Assembly (NCBI GenBank): GCA_902785755.1
Contig: CACZZO010000009.1
Span: 140,654 to 204,653, forward strand
DNA length: 64,000 nucleotides
Source: an uncultured Bacteroidia bacterium
GTDB lineage: Bacteria; Bacteroidota; Bacteroidia; Bacteroidales; F082
Direction: 5' to 3'
A model generated the notes under the pieces. It ran no database searches. It was given only the letters and a program-made list of their open reading frames with translations, and was not told where the DNA came from. Numbering within the stretch: position 1 is the stretch's first letter; every line of letters starts with the position of its first letter. The translations under genes and the position numbers were made by a program. Positions 43,713 through 53,600 of this stretch are shown piece by piece.

Positions 43713-44837
43713 TTACTGGGCCGTTTCGTGCATCCAAGCGGTCACGGTTTGCCCCATGCGCTGCTTGAAAGCGAGGCTGAAAGTGCTGTAGCTGCGGTAG
43801 CCGCTCTCGTTGGCGAGTTGCTGGGCCGTGAAGGACTTCCCGGCAGCGGTAGCCTCGCGACAGAGATTCACGAAGTGGTCGATGCGCAGGTTGTTGATAT
43901 AGGTGTTGTAATGGATGCCCTGTTGGGTGAAATACTGGCTGAGATAGAAGCGGTTGGTGCCAATGGCTTGTGCGAGTCGGAGCAGGGTAAGGTCGTGCTG
44001 CAAGTATAGCTTCGTGCGCACGCAATGCTCTTCCAAAAGTTGTTCGATGTTGGAAGGGATGTCCACTGTCTGATGCGCTTGTTGTGTCTCTGGTTCCAAT
44101 TGTTCTGGTTGCTCCAATTGTTCTGGTTGTTCTGTCGTTGCGCTCTCCAGTTGTGGCAGCGTCTCGATGCGCCACAGCAGGAATCCGAAAAACGGGATTT
44201 CGACGGCTTGCACGATAAAGCTGATGGTGATGTTGTCGTCAACAAACCTATAGAAGATAATCAACAGAAAGACGACGATGATCAGCAAATGGCTCAGCCA
44301 TACCTCCTTGTTCTCCAAGTCGGCGTAATTGTCGCGCAGCCACCGCCCATATTGCCTGATGGCAAACACCATATAAAGGGTAAAGAGCAAGTAAACCAAC
44401 ATAAAGTATGCGACGGCGATGCTTGTGAAACGATTGTTGGGATTGATGATATAAAGCACCCCCAATGCCACTAATGGTATCGTTGCCAATAGGATAGGCC
44501 AAACGGGCCGCTTGCGGTCTTGGAGCATGGCGAGCAGCGTGCCAGGGATAGTGGTCAGCAACGCCACAAAATCAAACATGGCCGCCAACACAAAACTCAC
44601 CGAACTGGTCGAATCGGAATAGATGTAGCAAAGAAGCCAACAAATATGGCCAAAAAACAACATGGCAAATAAAGCCGAAATCCAACGGCGCAGTCGCAAC
44701 GGCGGCGAAACGTCGGGCTTGAAGGCGTTGCCTTTGCGCAGGCAAATGTAAAGGCAGGCGATAAGCGATGCTATCGTGACTCCGCCGTAGAGCGTGATAT
44801 AAAGTACAAAATTGGTAGGTATATGTCTGAAATCCAT
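43713..44837 (-). CDS. Membrane protein with C-terminal AraC-type helix-turn-helix
   Basis: A 374-residue protein with about seven predicted membrane helices in residues 1-235 (e.g. FVLYITLYGGVTIASLIACL, HLLIIVVFLLIIFYRFV). A glutamine/glutamate-rich linker (EQPEQLEQPEQLEPE) follows. The cytoplasmic C-terminal AraC-type DNA-binding domain contains LTLLRLAQAIGTNRFYLSQY and FTAQQLANESGYRSYSTFSL, then AFKQRMGQ. Such proteins regulate genes from the membrane. The adjacent, co-directional surface-protein gene and the direct repeats between them make that gene the likely target; this is inference. Confidence 0.85.
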   Translation of the reverse strand: MDFRHIPTNFVLYITLYGGVTIASLIACLYICLRKGNAFKPDVSPPLRLRRWISALFAMLFFGHICWLLCYIYSDSTSSVSFVLAAMFDFVALLTTIPGTLLAMLQDRKRPVWPILLATIPLVALGVLYIINPNNRFTSIAVAYFMLVYLLFTLYMVFAIRQYGRWLRDNYADLENKEVWLSHLLIIVVFLLIIFYRFVDDNITISFIVQAVEIPFFGFLLWRIETLPQLESATTEQPEQLEQPEQLEPETQQAHQTVDIPSNIEQLLEEHCVRTKLYLQHDLTLLRLAQAIGTNRFYLSQYFTQQGIHYNTYINNLRIDHFVNLCREATAAGKSFTAQQLANESGYRSYSTFSLAFKQRMGQTVTAWMHETAQ

Positions 44838-44940
44838 CGGCTTTAAACTTTAATGGTGATTTTTGACGGTGAAAAATAATGGTTTTTTGCTAAGGGCATT
44901 TCGCCGTGGCCGTTGCTCGCGACAACTATGACGATTGCCG

Positions 44941-45708
44941 TCACGAAACATCTTTTTCCTTTTCCGCTTCTTCTTCCTCCTTCAATCGTCGGTTCAATTC
45001 CTGCATGTAGCCAGCAGTGATGATACCGGAGGGCAGGGCAATGATGCCAATGCCGAGCATCGATGAAATGATGCTGAGGGTCTTGCCCAAGTCGGACACG
45101 GGAGAAAAATCGCCATAGCCCACCGTGCTCAGCGTGATGGCAGCCCAGTAGAACGCATCAAAAAAATTCTTGAAGATGTATTCTCCAGTCACGGGGTCAA
45201 TCTCTTGTTCCGACTGGAACATGAGGATGGCAGTGATGAGGATGTCGAAAAGGGCAACCACCAAGACGGCCAACAGCATTTTCCATTGCTTTTTGACCAC
45301 CGCGATAAAGAGCCCCAAAGGCTCGAAATAATTGACTATCTTCGTGAAGCGGACTATCTTAAACAAGCGGATGGCCTTTGTCAGTCTGTAGGAAGGAGCC
45401 AACAGGCTGAAAGTAGGCAAGATGGACAGGAGGTCGAGGATGGCCATGGGGGTGAAAGGATAGAGGAGGAAGGCCTTCCATTTCGGTTTGTCGGAACGCA
45501 GATCGCAGGTCATCCAGCGGAGGACATAGTCCACCATATAGATGATGCCTGAAATGAGGTCGAAATACACGAACAAAGGCCGATACTCTCGATAAAACAG
45601 AGGTATCGTGCCAATGATTATGGCAATGAGCATGATATAATCATAGACCAAAGAGAGCCAGCCTTCTTTCATTGGTTCGACCAGGTTGTTAATCCTATTT
45701 CGGTTCAT
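44941..45708 (-). CDS. Voltage-gated-type potassium channel
   Basis: A 255-residue protein with six membrane helices. The S4-like segment RLTKAIRLFKIVRFTKIV (residues 108-125) has a basic residue at every third position. The pore helix and selectivity filter ITLSTVGYGDFSP (TVGYGD at 195-200) precede a last helix with ALPSGIITAGY, a Kv-type gate. A charged C-terminal tail (NRRLKEEEEAEKEKD) follows. It conducts K+ across the inner membrane. It stands 23 bp downstream of the Schlafen/AlbA_2 gene on the same strand. Confidence 0.92.
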   Translation of the reverse strand: MNRNRINNLVEPMKEGWLSLVYDYIMLIAIIIGTIPLFYREYRPLFVYFDLISGIIYMVDYVLRWMTCDLRSDKPKWKAFLLYPFTPMAILDLLSILPTFSLLAPSYRLTKAIRLFKIVRFTKIVNYFEPLGLFIAVVKKQWKMLLAVLVVALFDILITAILMFQSEQEIDPVTGEYIFKNFFDAFYWAAITLSTVGYGDFSPVSDLGKTLSIISSMLGIGIIALPSGIITAGYMQELNRRLKEEEEAEKEKDVS

Positions 45709-45731
45709 AAATTGTGGTGTTATGTAATTGC

Positions 45732-46883
45732 TCAGGTTCTTGGGATGGTCACAGTGAACTGCTCACCCGACACATCGTTGAAAAACTCCACATTGGGTTG
45801 CTCCTTGATGGCCCTACGGATACCCGTGCCCGTGCCCCTGTATTTCATCAGCTTGGAAGCAAAAGTGTTAACCAAGTTGTTACGCACGACGGCATTACCC
45901 AACCTGATGGCTTCAACCGTTTGGCTGTTAGGCAAGGCACCCGGACTGATAATCTCGACACGGTTGTCGAAAATGAAAAGACGAATTGGGCTGTTTTTTG
46001 AAAAATCGCGGTGCGTCAGGGCGTTTTGCAACAATTCTTCAAGAGCGATGGGCGAAATCTCAAGGATGCCAACCGAGTTGAACGACTGACCTGCCTGAAC
46101 GTGATGCAAATTTCTCGTAAAGAACGACATAGCCTTTTGGAACATTTGCGGAATCGTCCCTTCTATATCTTCACTGTCGCGATACTCGGTCAAAGCCATG
46201 TCATTCCCGAAAAACGACACCGCCTTGATGCAGAACGCGGGGCGGAAGCGTTGGGGATTTTTCGCAAAAAACAGCAATCCACCCAAAGTTAAGGCACCGT
46301 TTCTCAGGATGTTAAGGTTTTGGTACAACGTTTCGGTTTGCACCGCCTCTTCGTCACCAATTTTGGCAAGATACTGCGCAACCTTTTCCTTGTCGATGTC
46401 GTCGACCGAGGTGTACGGCACGATGATTTCATCCACATAAACATTTCCATTCTGCTGAAACAATCGGAAAAGCTCGTTGTTGTCAGTCAGCTTGCGTTTG
46501 TCGCTCCCCTGCTTCACCCAAATCGTTCCGTTATTATCCTTATAAGGTTTCGCAAAACCTTCCTCGACATGCACAACCAAGACATTGCGGCTACCTTCGT
46601 CGGTATCCAAAGAAAGAGCCTCAGTCGTCACAAAAATCTGGGGTTTGATGGCATCGGTCGCAAGGGTCGCTATCCTATTGCCAATCTTCTGCAATTGGCT
46701 GTAGTCAAGGCCCACGATTTCGCCCGTCTTGTCTTTCACACCAAAAATGATAACACCTCCTTTGGCATTCGACATGGCAATCATCTCGGCGGCTATAGCG
46801 GGTTCGCTGTCCATTACTTCCTTGAACTGAACCCGGCTGGTCTCACCCAAGGCAATCATATTCTTTAGTTCCAATGCGTTCAT
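45732..46883 (-). CDS. AlbA_2/Schlafen-domain ATP-binding protein
   Basis: A 383-residue protein with an N-terminal AlbA_2 (Schlafen-like) domain: ETSRVQFKEVMDSEPAIAAE, AMSNAKGGVIIFGVKDKTGE, YKDNNGTIWVKQGSDKR. The C terminus has a GHKL-type ATPase-like domain: LEELLQNALTHRDFSKNSPI, RVEIISPGALPNSQTVE, RNNLVNTFASKLMKYRGTGT. Such proteins are often called transcriptional regulators, and related Schlafen domains act as RNases or in phage defence; the role here is unknown. Start taken at MNALELKN; an ATG 18 bp upstream is possible. Confidence 0.85.
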   Translation of the reverse strand: MNALELKNMIALGETSRVQFKEVMDSEPAIAAEMIAMSNAKGGVIIFGVKDKTGEIVGLDYSQLQKIGNRIATLATDAIKPQIFVTTEALSLDTDEGSRNVLVVHVEEGFAKPYKDNNGTIWVKQGSDKRKLTDNNELFRLFQQNGNVYVDEIIVPYTSVDDIDKEKVAQYLAKIGDEEAVQTETLYQNLNILRNGALTLGGLLFFAKNPQRFRPAFCIKAVSFFGNDMALTEYRDSEDIEGTIPQMFQKAMSFFTRNLHHVQAGQSFNSVGILEISPIALEELLQNALTHRDFSKNSPIRLFIFDNRVEIISPGALPNSQTVEAIRLGNAVVRNNLVNTFASKLMKYRGTGTGIRRAIKEQPNVEFFNDVSGEQFTVTIPRT

Positions 46884-46924
46884 AGGCGACTGTTTTCCCA
46901 ATTATTTCGCAAAAGTACACCAAA

Positions 46925-46957
46925 TTTGCCAAAACACCACATTTTTTCATATTTTTG
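46925..46957 (+). promoter_or_regulatory. Promoter of the alpha-L-fucosidase gene
   Basis: TTTG (46925-46928), a 21 bp spacer and TATTTTTG (46950-46957) match the Bacteroidetes consensus on both elements. The ATG follows 20 bp after the -7 box. Confidence 0.6.
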
Positions 46958-46976
46958 CCCAACAAAACGAACCAAT

Positions 46977-48392
46977 ATGAAAAAACGCCTCTTTTCCTTT
47001 ATCCTTTGCCTTGCTTCTGTCATGGCCTTCGCCCAAACCGCTGACCAGCAGCCCGAACCCGACCCCATTATCACCAACCGCATCAGCCAGTGGCAGAACC
47101 TGAAGTTCGGCTTCATGATGCACTGGGGGATTTATGCCCAATGGGAAGTGGTGGAGTCGTGGTCGATTTGCAACGAGCCTTGGATCAACCGCAACGGCGC
47201 GGATTATTACCAATACAAAACTGATTACCAAAACCTTAACAAAACCTTTAACCCGAAGAACTTCGACCCAACAAAATGGGCCGAGGCCGCGAAAAATGCC
47301 GGAATGAAATATGTCGTCTTCACCACCAAACACCACGACGGCTTTTGTATGTTCAACACGAAAGAGACCTCCTACTCCACCGTCGATGCGAGTTGTCCGT
47401 TCTCAACGAACCCGAAGGCCGACATCACCGGCGAAGTGGTGAACGCCTTCCGTGAAAAGGGCTTCTGGACCGGCCTCTATTTCTCCAAACCCGACTGGCA
47501 CTGCGACGACTATTGGGCGCACGAATGGGCCACGCCCGACCGCAACGTGAACTACGACCCGACCGTTCTTCCTGAGCGTTTTGAGAAATACAAGCAATTC
47601 ACCCACAGGCAGATACGCGAACTCACCCACAACTACGGCGACATCGACATCCTTTGGTTAGACGGCGGCTGGGTGCGCCCCGAATGGAGTGTGAACGATG
47701 AAACACGCCCGTGGATCGGCTGCCAAGGCTACATCCAAGATATTAATATGGAGGAAGTGGCCAACATCGCCCGCGAAAACAACCCCGACCTCATCATCGT
47801 GGACCGCTCCGTGGGCGGCAAGTACGAGAACTACCAAACACCCGAACAACAAGTGCCCGACTCGCTCCTGCCCTACCCTTGGGAAACCTGCATGTCGATG
47901 GGCGACTCGTGGTCGTATGTTTCAACCGACCAATACAAAAGCACCAACAAACTCATCCATTTGCTCTGCGACATCGTGGCCAAAGGCGGCAACTTCCTCC
48001 TCAACGTGGGCCCCGATGCCGACGGCAACCTGCCCGACACCGCCCTGCTCCGCATGAAAGAAATCGGCGAGTGGATGCAGGTGAACGGCGAGGCGATTTA
48101 TGGCACACGGCCAATCTATCCCTTCACTTACGGCAAGTTCCGTTTCACGCAAAAGGGTGACAAGGTTTATGGCATTTTCCTCTTGGACGAACAGGAAAAC
48201 CCTGTGCCAGAAACGTATTGGTTTGATTTTCCTGCAGACGAGACATCCGCTAACCTGAAGACAGGAAAAATCAAGGTCTTGGGCAGCAAAAAGAAAGCCA
48301 CGCTTCACAAAGACATTGATGGTCGCTACCGTATCGACTTCCCGAACAATTTTGAGATGCCTCATGCGGTGGTGTTCGAAATGCGGAAATAA
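46977..48392 (+). CDS. Alpha-L-fucosidase (GH29)
   Basis: Secreted glycoside hydrolase releasing fucose from host or plant glycans. The 471-residue protein starts with signal peptide MKKRLFSFILCLASVMAFAQ. GH29 motifs are present: FGFMMHWGIYAQWEVVES, YVVFTTKHHDGFCMFNT, GLYFSKPDWHCDDYW, and the nucleophile aspartate (about residue 229) in DIDILWLDGGW. SYVSTDQYKSTNKLIHLLCD and GGNFLLNVGPDADG follow. A C-terminal beta domain completes it. The ATG at 46977 is preferred over 46926, which would overlap the promoter. The gene's stop codon lies inside the first operator-like palindrome of the next gene. Confidence 0.94.
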   Translation: MKKRLFSFILCLASVMAFAQTADQQPEPDPIITNRISQWQNLKFGFMMHWGIYAQWEVVESWSICNEPWINRNGADYYQYKTDYQNLNKTFNPKNFDPTKWAEAAKNAGMKYVVFTTKHHDGFCMFNTKETSYSTVDASCPFSTNPKADITGEVVNAFREKGFWTGLYFSKPDWHCDDYWAHEWATPDRNVNYDPTVLPERFEKYKQFTHRQIRELTHNYGDIDILWLDGGWVRPEWSVNDETRPWIGCQGYIQDINMEEVANIARENNPDLIIVDRSVGGKYENYQTPEQQVPDSLLPYPWETCMSMGDSWSYVSTDQYKSTNKLIHLLCDIVAKGGNFLLNVGPDADGNLPDTALLRMKEIGEWMQVNGEAIYGTRPIYPFTYGKFRFTQKGDKVYGIFLLDEQENPVPETYWFDFPADETSANLKTGKIKVLGSKKKATLHKDIDGRYRIDFPNNFEMPHAVVFEMRK

Positions 48393-48461
48393 TTCCGCGT
48401 TTTTTTGAATATTTTGAGGAAATAATTCCGCGTTTTTCGCGTAAATCGAGGAAAAATTTCC
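48385..48461. repeat. Triple operator-like palindrome array before ATPase gene 2
   Basis: GGAAATAATTCC (48385-48396), GGAAATAATTCC (48418-48429) and GGAAAAATTTCC (48450-48461) have centres 48390.5, 48423.5 and 48455.5, spacing 33 and 32 bp. The units also share a following GCGTTTTT. The first is extended to GCGGAAATAATTCCGC and contains the fucosidase stop codon. The spacing is identical to that of the array at 13123-13209, while the palindrome differs. Confidence 0.8.
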
Positions 48462-48480
48462 GCGTTTTTGAAAAAATGTG

Positions 48481-48488
48481 TAATTTTG
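48481..48488 (+). promoter_or_regulatory. -7 promoter box and strong RBS of ATPase gene 2
   Basis: TAATTTTG matches TAnnTTTG, 22 bp before the ATG. An unusually strong Shine-Dalgarno sequence (AGGAGG, about 48499-48504) precedes the ATG at 48511; most genes in this window lack one. The third palindrome covers the expected -33 region. Confidence 0.55.
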
Positions 48489-48510
48489 CGGCCTAAAAGA
48501 GGAGGAATTT

Positions 48511-49677
48511 ATGGAAAAGCTGTATGAACTGTTTTACGCAAAATTGGACGAAACGCCCACCAGTTTCCTACGCTACCTACACCACCGCATCAACTGGAAC
48601 AACCGCATGATTGCCATCCTTGGCGAGCGCGGCGTAGGCAAAACCACACTTATCCTTCAGAAAATCAATCAGGACGGCATTGAGCACACCTTGTATTTCG
48701 GTGCGGACAATGTGTATTTCGCACAACATTCGCTCTTCGACACCGCCAATGAGTTTTACCGCAAAGGCGGCCAAAGGCTCTACATCGACGAAATTCACAA
48801 ATACCCGTCCTGGTCGACAGAACTGAAGATGATTTACGACTACTGCCCTCAATTGCAGGTAGTTATCACGGGTTCGTCCATCCTCGATTTGTACAAAGGC
48901 ATCGCCGACTTGAGCCGTCGCATCATTTCCTACACCCTTGTTGGACTGTCGTTCAGGGAATTTTTAGCCATGACCAAAGGCATAGACCTGCCGCCTGTGA
49001 CCTTTGAGGAGATTTTGCGCCACAAAGTGACCTTCCCCACGGGAGAACGCCCTTTGGCCCTTTTCGACGACTACCTCAAGACGGGCTACTACCCCTTTTG
49101 GAACGAAACCGATTTCGCCACGCGCCTCAACAACGTCATCAACCAAACCGTGGAAAACGACATCCCGACCTACGCCAAGATGAACATCGCCACTTCGCGG
49201 AAACTCAAGCAGTTGCTATTCATCATCTCGCAGAGCGTGCCGTTCAAGCCCAACTACACCGAGATTGGCGCAGCCATGGAATGTGACCGTGGCACCGTGG
49301 CCGACTTGGCCTACTACATGGACAAAGCCCGCCTCACCATGTCGCTGAGACATCAAGACGATGGGATGAAAAACTACGGCAAGCCGGAAAAACTCTACTT
49401 GGGCAACACCAACCTCATCTACGCACTTTCGGAAGGCAAGCCCGAGGTGGGCAATTTGCGGGAGACCTTTTTCCTTTCACAAATGCAAGTCAATCAAGAA
49501 GTTTTCGCATCAAAGGCCGCTGATTTCCTCATTAATGGGAAGACCTTCGAGGTGGGCGGCAAGAACAAAAACAAGAAGCAAATCGCCGAAGTGAAAGACG
49601 CTTTTGTCGTGAAGGATGACATTGAATATGGGTATGAGAACACCATCCCGCTCTGGCATTTCGGGATGGGGTATTGA
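48511..49677 (+). CDS. AAA_14/DUF4143-family ATPase, copy 2
   Basis: A 388-residue paralogue of the ATPase at 13243-14454. The Walker A is GERGVGKTT (residues 38-46) and the Walker B is LYIDEIHKYPSW, followed by VVITGSSILDLY. The family segments GLSFREFL and KTGYYPFWNE are present, and the C-terminal FEVGGKNKNKKQIAEV carries the nuclease-like E-x3-K. The start codon has a strong Shine-Dalgarno sequence. The biological role is unknown; the promoter array suggests tight control, possibly by the protein itself or by a companion elsewhere. It is convergent with a DMT transporter gene. Confidence 0.88.
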   Translation: MEKLYELFYAKLDETPTSFLRYLHHRINWNNRMIAILGERGVGKTTLILQKINQDGIEHTLYFGADNVYFAQHSLFDTANEFYRKGGQRLYIDEIHKYPSWSTELKMIYDYCPQLQVVITGSSILDLYKGIADLSRRIISYTLVGLSFREFLAMTKGIDLPPVTFEEILRHKVTFPTGERPLALFDDYLKTGYYPFWNETDFATRLNNVINQTVENDIPTYAKMNIATSRKLKQLLFIISQSVPFKPNYTEIGAAMECDRGTVADLAYYMDKARLTMSLRHQDDGMKNYGKPEKLYLGNTNLIYALSEGKPEVGNLRETFFLSQMQVNQEVFASKAADFLINGKTFEVGGKNKNKKQIAEVKDAFVVKDDIEYGYENTIPLWHFGMGY

Positions 49678-49709
49678 ATGGGACTTTACACTGCCACTTC
49701 AATTCGACC

Positions 49710-50600
49710 CTAAGCCTTCTTCACCGCAGCAATCAGCACTACCGCTGTGAGAATGAGGACGATACCGATGGCGAGATTAAATGTGAATGGCTCTTCGAAC
49801 ACGAAAATACCGATGAGTACGGCTGTGAGTGGTTCGAGCGCGCCAAGGATTGCGGTCGTAGTGGAGCCAACATATTTGGCAGCATACACCATCAGCACCA
49901 AGGCGAAGATGGCGGGCACCAAGGCCAACCAACCGACATAGAACCAACTTGTAGCGTTCTGCGGCAGAATGAGCGGCAGTCCGGCAACCAAAGAATACAC
50001 CACCATGCCCAAGGTGCAGTACATCAAAACATAGAAGTTGATTTTGAAGGACGACATTTGCAGGTTGCCCTTGTTCACCACAATGATGTAAAGAGCATAC
50101 GACAAGGCCGAAGCCAACACGAGCAGCACGCCGACCGTGGACAATACGCCCGCGCTGTCGCTCCAATACAGCAAGGTCACGCCAGCACCTGAAAGTAGCA
50201 GAGAAACCACTGTGGGCCATGTGATGCGCTCGTGAAAGAACACGGCCATGATGACGGCAGTCATCACGGGATAGGTGAAAAGGATGGTGGAAGCCACACC
50301 CGCCGCCATATAGTGAAAACTGAGATACAAAGTGAGCGACGAAATGATGAACAGCAGCCCCAAACCCGTCAGCACACGAAACTCCTGCCGAGTGACTTTG
50401 AGGCTTTCCTTTCGGAAGAGCATCACAAGGGCTATGATCAACCAGGCCAAGCCAAAACGGTAAAACAGCACGCTATTGGTCTGCATTCCCTCGGCATACA
50501 ACTTCAAAGCACCCAAGGGGTTAGTACCATAGCAGACGGCTGCGGCAATGCCAGCCAAAGTCCCGATAAACTTACGGCTCTTTAACTTTTCCGTGTTCAT
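49710..50600 (-). CDS. EamA/DMT-family transporter
   Basis: A 296-residue inner-membrane protein with ten predicted helices in two EamA repeats. Repeat 1 includes GIAAAVCYGTNPLGALKLYA and YLSFHYMAAGVASTILFTYP; repeat 2 includes LSYALYIIVVNKGNLQMSSF and STTTAILGALEPLTAVLIGI followed by FVFEEP. These are the hallmark EamA segments of metabolite exporters; the substrate is unknown. It starts 9 bp after the leuS stop, so it is likely co-transcribed with leuS. Confidence 0.93.
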   Translation of the reverse strand: MNTEKLKSRKFIGTLAGIAAAVCYGTNPLGALKLYAEGMQTNSVLFYRFGLAWLIIALVMLFRKESLKVTRQEFRVLTGLGLLFIISSLTLYLSFHYMAAGVASTILFTYPVMTAVIMAVFFHERITWPTVVSLLLSGAGVTLLYWSDSAGVLSTVGVLLVLASALSYALYIIVVNKGNLQMSSFKINFYVLMYCTLGMVVYSLVAGLPLILPQNATSWFYVGWLALVPAIFALVLMVYAAKYVGSTTTAILGALEPLTAVLIGIFVFEEPFTFNLAIGIVLILTAVVLIAAVKKA

Positions 50601-50609
50601 TATCCAGAC

Positions 50610-53600
50610 TTATCCCACAACGATGTTCACAATCTTCTTCGGCACATAAATGACCTTGCGTATCTGCTTGCCCTCAATCCACTTGGCGGCTTCGGGGGCG
50701 GCGAGCACGGCGGCCTGCACCTCGTCTTGGTTCATCGTGACGGGCAACTCCATATTGAAGCGCATCTTGCCGTTGAAACTGACGGGATAGTTGAAGCTGT
50801 TCTCCACGGTCTTGCTCTCGTCATAAACGGGGAACGAAGCATTCACCACCGAGGTTTCGTGACCTAACAAGTGCCAAAGTTCTTCGGCGATATGCGGCGC
50901 GTATGGTGAAATCATAATGGCCAAAGGCTCAAGGATTTCGCGCTTGTTGCACTTGAGGTCGGCGAGCTCGTTGACGCAAATCATAAAGGCCGAAACGACC
51001 GTATTGAACGAAATGCTCTCAATGCCTTCCTCCTCCTTCTTGATGAGCTTGTGCAGGCTCTTCAGTTCGGGCGCGGTGGCAGGTTCGTCACTGACACAGA
51101 ACTCGTTGTTCTCGTTGTGGAACAGTCTCCAGAACTTGCGCACGAAACGGAACGTGCCTTCAATGCCCTGCGTGTCCCAAGGTTTGGATTGCTCCAAAGG
51201 TCCAAGAAACATCTCATAAAGGCGAAGCGTGTCGGCACCGTATTTCTCCACAAGGTCGTCGGGGTTCTGCACATTGTATTTCGACTTCGACATCTTCTCC
51301 ACTTCCGAACCACAAACGAAAATGTCGTTGCCGTCCTTGTCTTTCTCCTTGATGAAGTGGGCGTTCTTCAGGTCGTCGCGCCACTGGCGGCACGCTGGAA
51401 TATCGAGAATGTCGTTGCGTACCATATTAATATCGACGTGAATCGGGTCGCTGAACAACTCGCGGTCAGGTATGTTTTTGGATACGAAGATGATGCCCCT
51501 ATCGTACTCTTCACCCTCAACGAAAGCAGGAACTTCCTTGCCAGCAATCAAATCCTTGATTTTCTGCTCAACGATATGGGTTCCAGCCCTATAGTCATTC
51601 AAAACGTCAATGTTGGGCACCAAAAGCAACTTGTAGCCCTTCGAAGCCGCATATTCCTCCCACGGCTCGGCCACCTTCTCAAGGCTGCCCATACGCTTGA
51701 TTTCGATGAGGATGCCTTTTTCGGGGCAGAAGAAGTCGAACTGACGGCGACCATCCTTGTAGTTTCTGACAAATTCCACGCCCAAACGCTTGTCCTTGAT
51801 GATGTTCCAAACGTCGTATTCGCACAACTTCTCCAAATTGACACGATAAGCAAAACTCGAGCGGCCTTGAATCATACCTTGATTAATCATTTTCTGGAAC
51901 GGCTCATCCTTGCACGACAAACCAATGTCATACAGGAACTTGCACCAGAAGCGGCTGTAAATCAAGTGGCCTGTGGCGTGTTCGGCACCGCCGATATAAA
52001 GGTCCACGTTTTGCCAATAGTCGTTGGCTTCGCGGCTGAAATATTCCTTGTCGTTGTGCGGGTCTTCGTAGCGGAAATAATAACCGCTCGAACCGGCAAA
52101 GCCCGGCATAGTGTTGGTCTCGATGGGATAGCCTTCCTCCGTGACCCAATTCTTGGCGCGAGCCAAAGGCGGCTCGCCTGTTGCGGTGGGCTTGTATTCA
52201 TCAATGGCAGGCAGTTCCAAAGGCAGTTTCGACTCATCCATAGCGTAAGGCATTCCGTCTATATAGTAAATCGGGAACGGCTCGCCCCAATAGCGCTGGC
52301 GGCTGAAGATGGCATCACGAAGGCGATAGTTGGTCTTGCCCGTGCCAACGCCCAATTTCTCCAATTCCTCAATCATACGCTCAATGGCCTTCTTGACGGT
52401 CAGGCCGTTAAGGAAGCCAGAATTGACCAATTCGCCGTCCTTGGCGTCGAAACTTTCTTCCCAAGTGGTGGGGTAGGTCGGCTCGGTGCCGGGTTTCTTC
52501 ACCACTTGGATGATAGGCAGGTTGAAATGACGTGCAAAGGCGAAGTCGCGGCTGTCGTGGGCAGGCACGGCCATAATGGCACCCGTACCGTAACCCATCA
52601 AAACATAGTCGGCAATCCAAATCGGCAGTTTGGCTCCCGTGATAGGGTTGATGCCGTAAGCACCCGTAAAGGCACCGCTCACCTTGCGCACCTCGGCCAT
52701 TCGCTCACGCTCGCTGCGGTTCTTGGTGCGGGCAATGTATTCCTCCACGGCAATGCGTTGTTCAGGCGTAGTGATTTGTGAAACCAACTCGTGTTCGGGA
52801 GCCAGCACCATAAAGGTCGTGCCGAACAATGTATCCGCACGGGTCGTAAACACCTCCAAATCAATGTCTTTTCCTTCAACCTTGAAGATGACCGAAGCAC
52901 CCATCGACTTGCCAATCCAGTTGCGCTGCAAATCCTTCACCGACTCGCTCCAATCGACCGTTTCAAGACCTTGAAGCAGGCGGTCGGCGTAGGCCGTAAT
53001 GCGGAGTTGCCACTGTTTCATCGACTTGCGCTCCACGGGGAAGCCGCCACGCACCGAGAGGCCGTCGGCCACCTCATCGTTGGCCAACACCGTACCCAAG
53101 CCCGGGCACCAGTTCACCATCGCCTCAGCTTGGTAGGCAAGGCGATAGTTCATCAACACCTCTTGTTGTTCTTTCTCGCTCATCGCCTTCCATTCGGCGG
53201 CGGTGAAACTCAACGGCTTGCTTTCGGCCACATTGAGGCCTTCCGTGCCTTTTTCCTCAAAGCGGGCAATCAATTTGCTGATGGGCTGGGCTTTTTGGCA
53301 ACCATAGCAATAAAACGACTTAAACAACTGAAGGAAAGTCCATTGCGTCCATTTGTAATAACCCGGCTCACAAGTGCGCACCTCACGGTCCCAGTCGTAG
53401 CAGAAACCGATCTTGTCCATCTGCTCGCGGTAGCGGTTGATGTTCTTCTCGGTCGTCACGGCGGGGTGTGTGCCCGTTTGGATGGCGTATTGCTCGGCGG
53501 GCAGACCGTAGGCATCGTAGCCCATCGGGTGCAGCACATTGAAGCCTTTCAGCCTTTTGTATCTGGCATAAATATCAGAGGCGATATATCCCAGCGGATG

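Noticed and set aside
43603..43791. A short plus-strand protein with FADFE repeats
   Set aside because: It is the translation of the TTGCAGATTT direct repeats in the intergenic region; no start context or conserved domain supports it.
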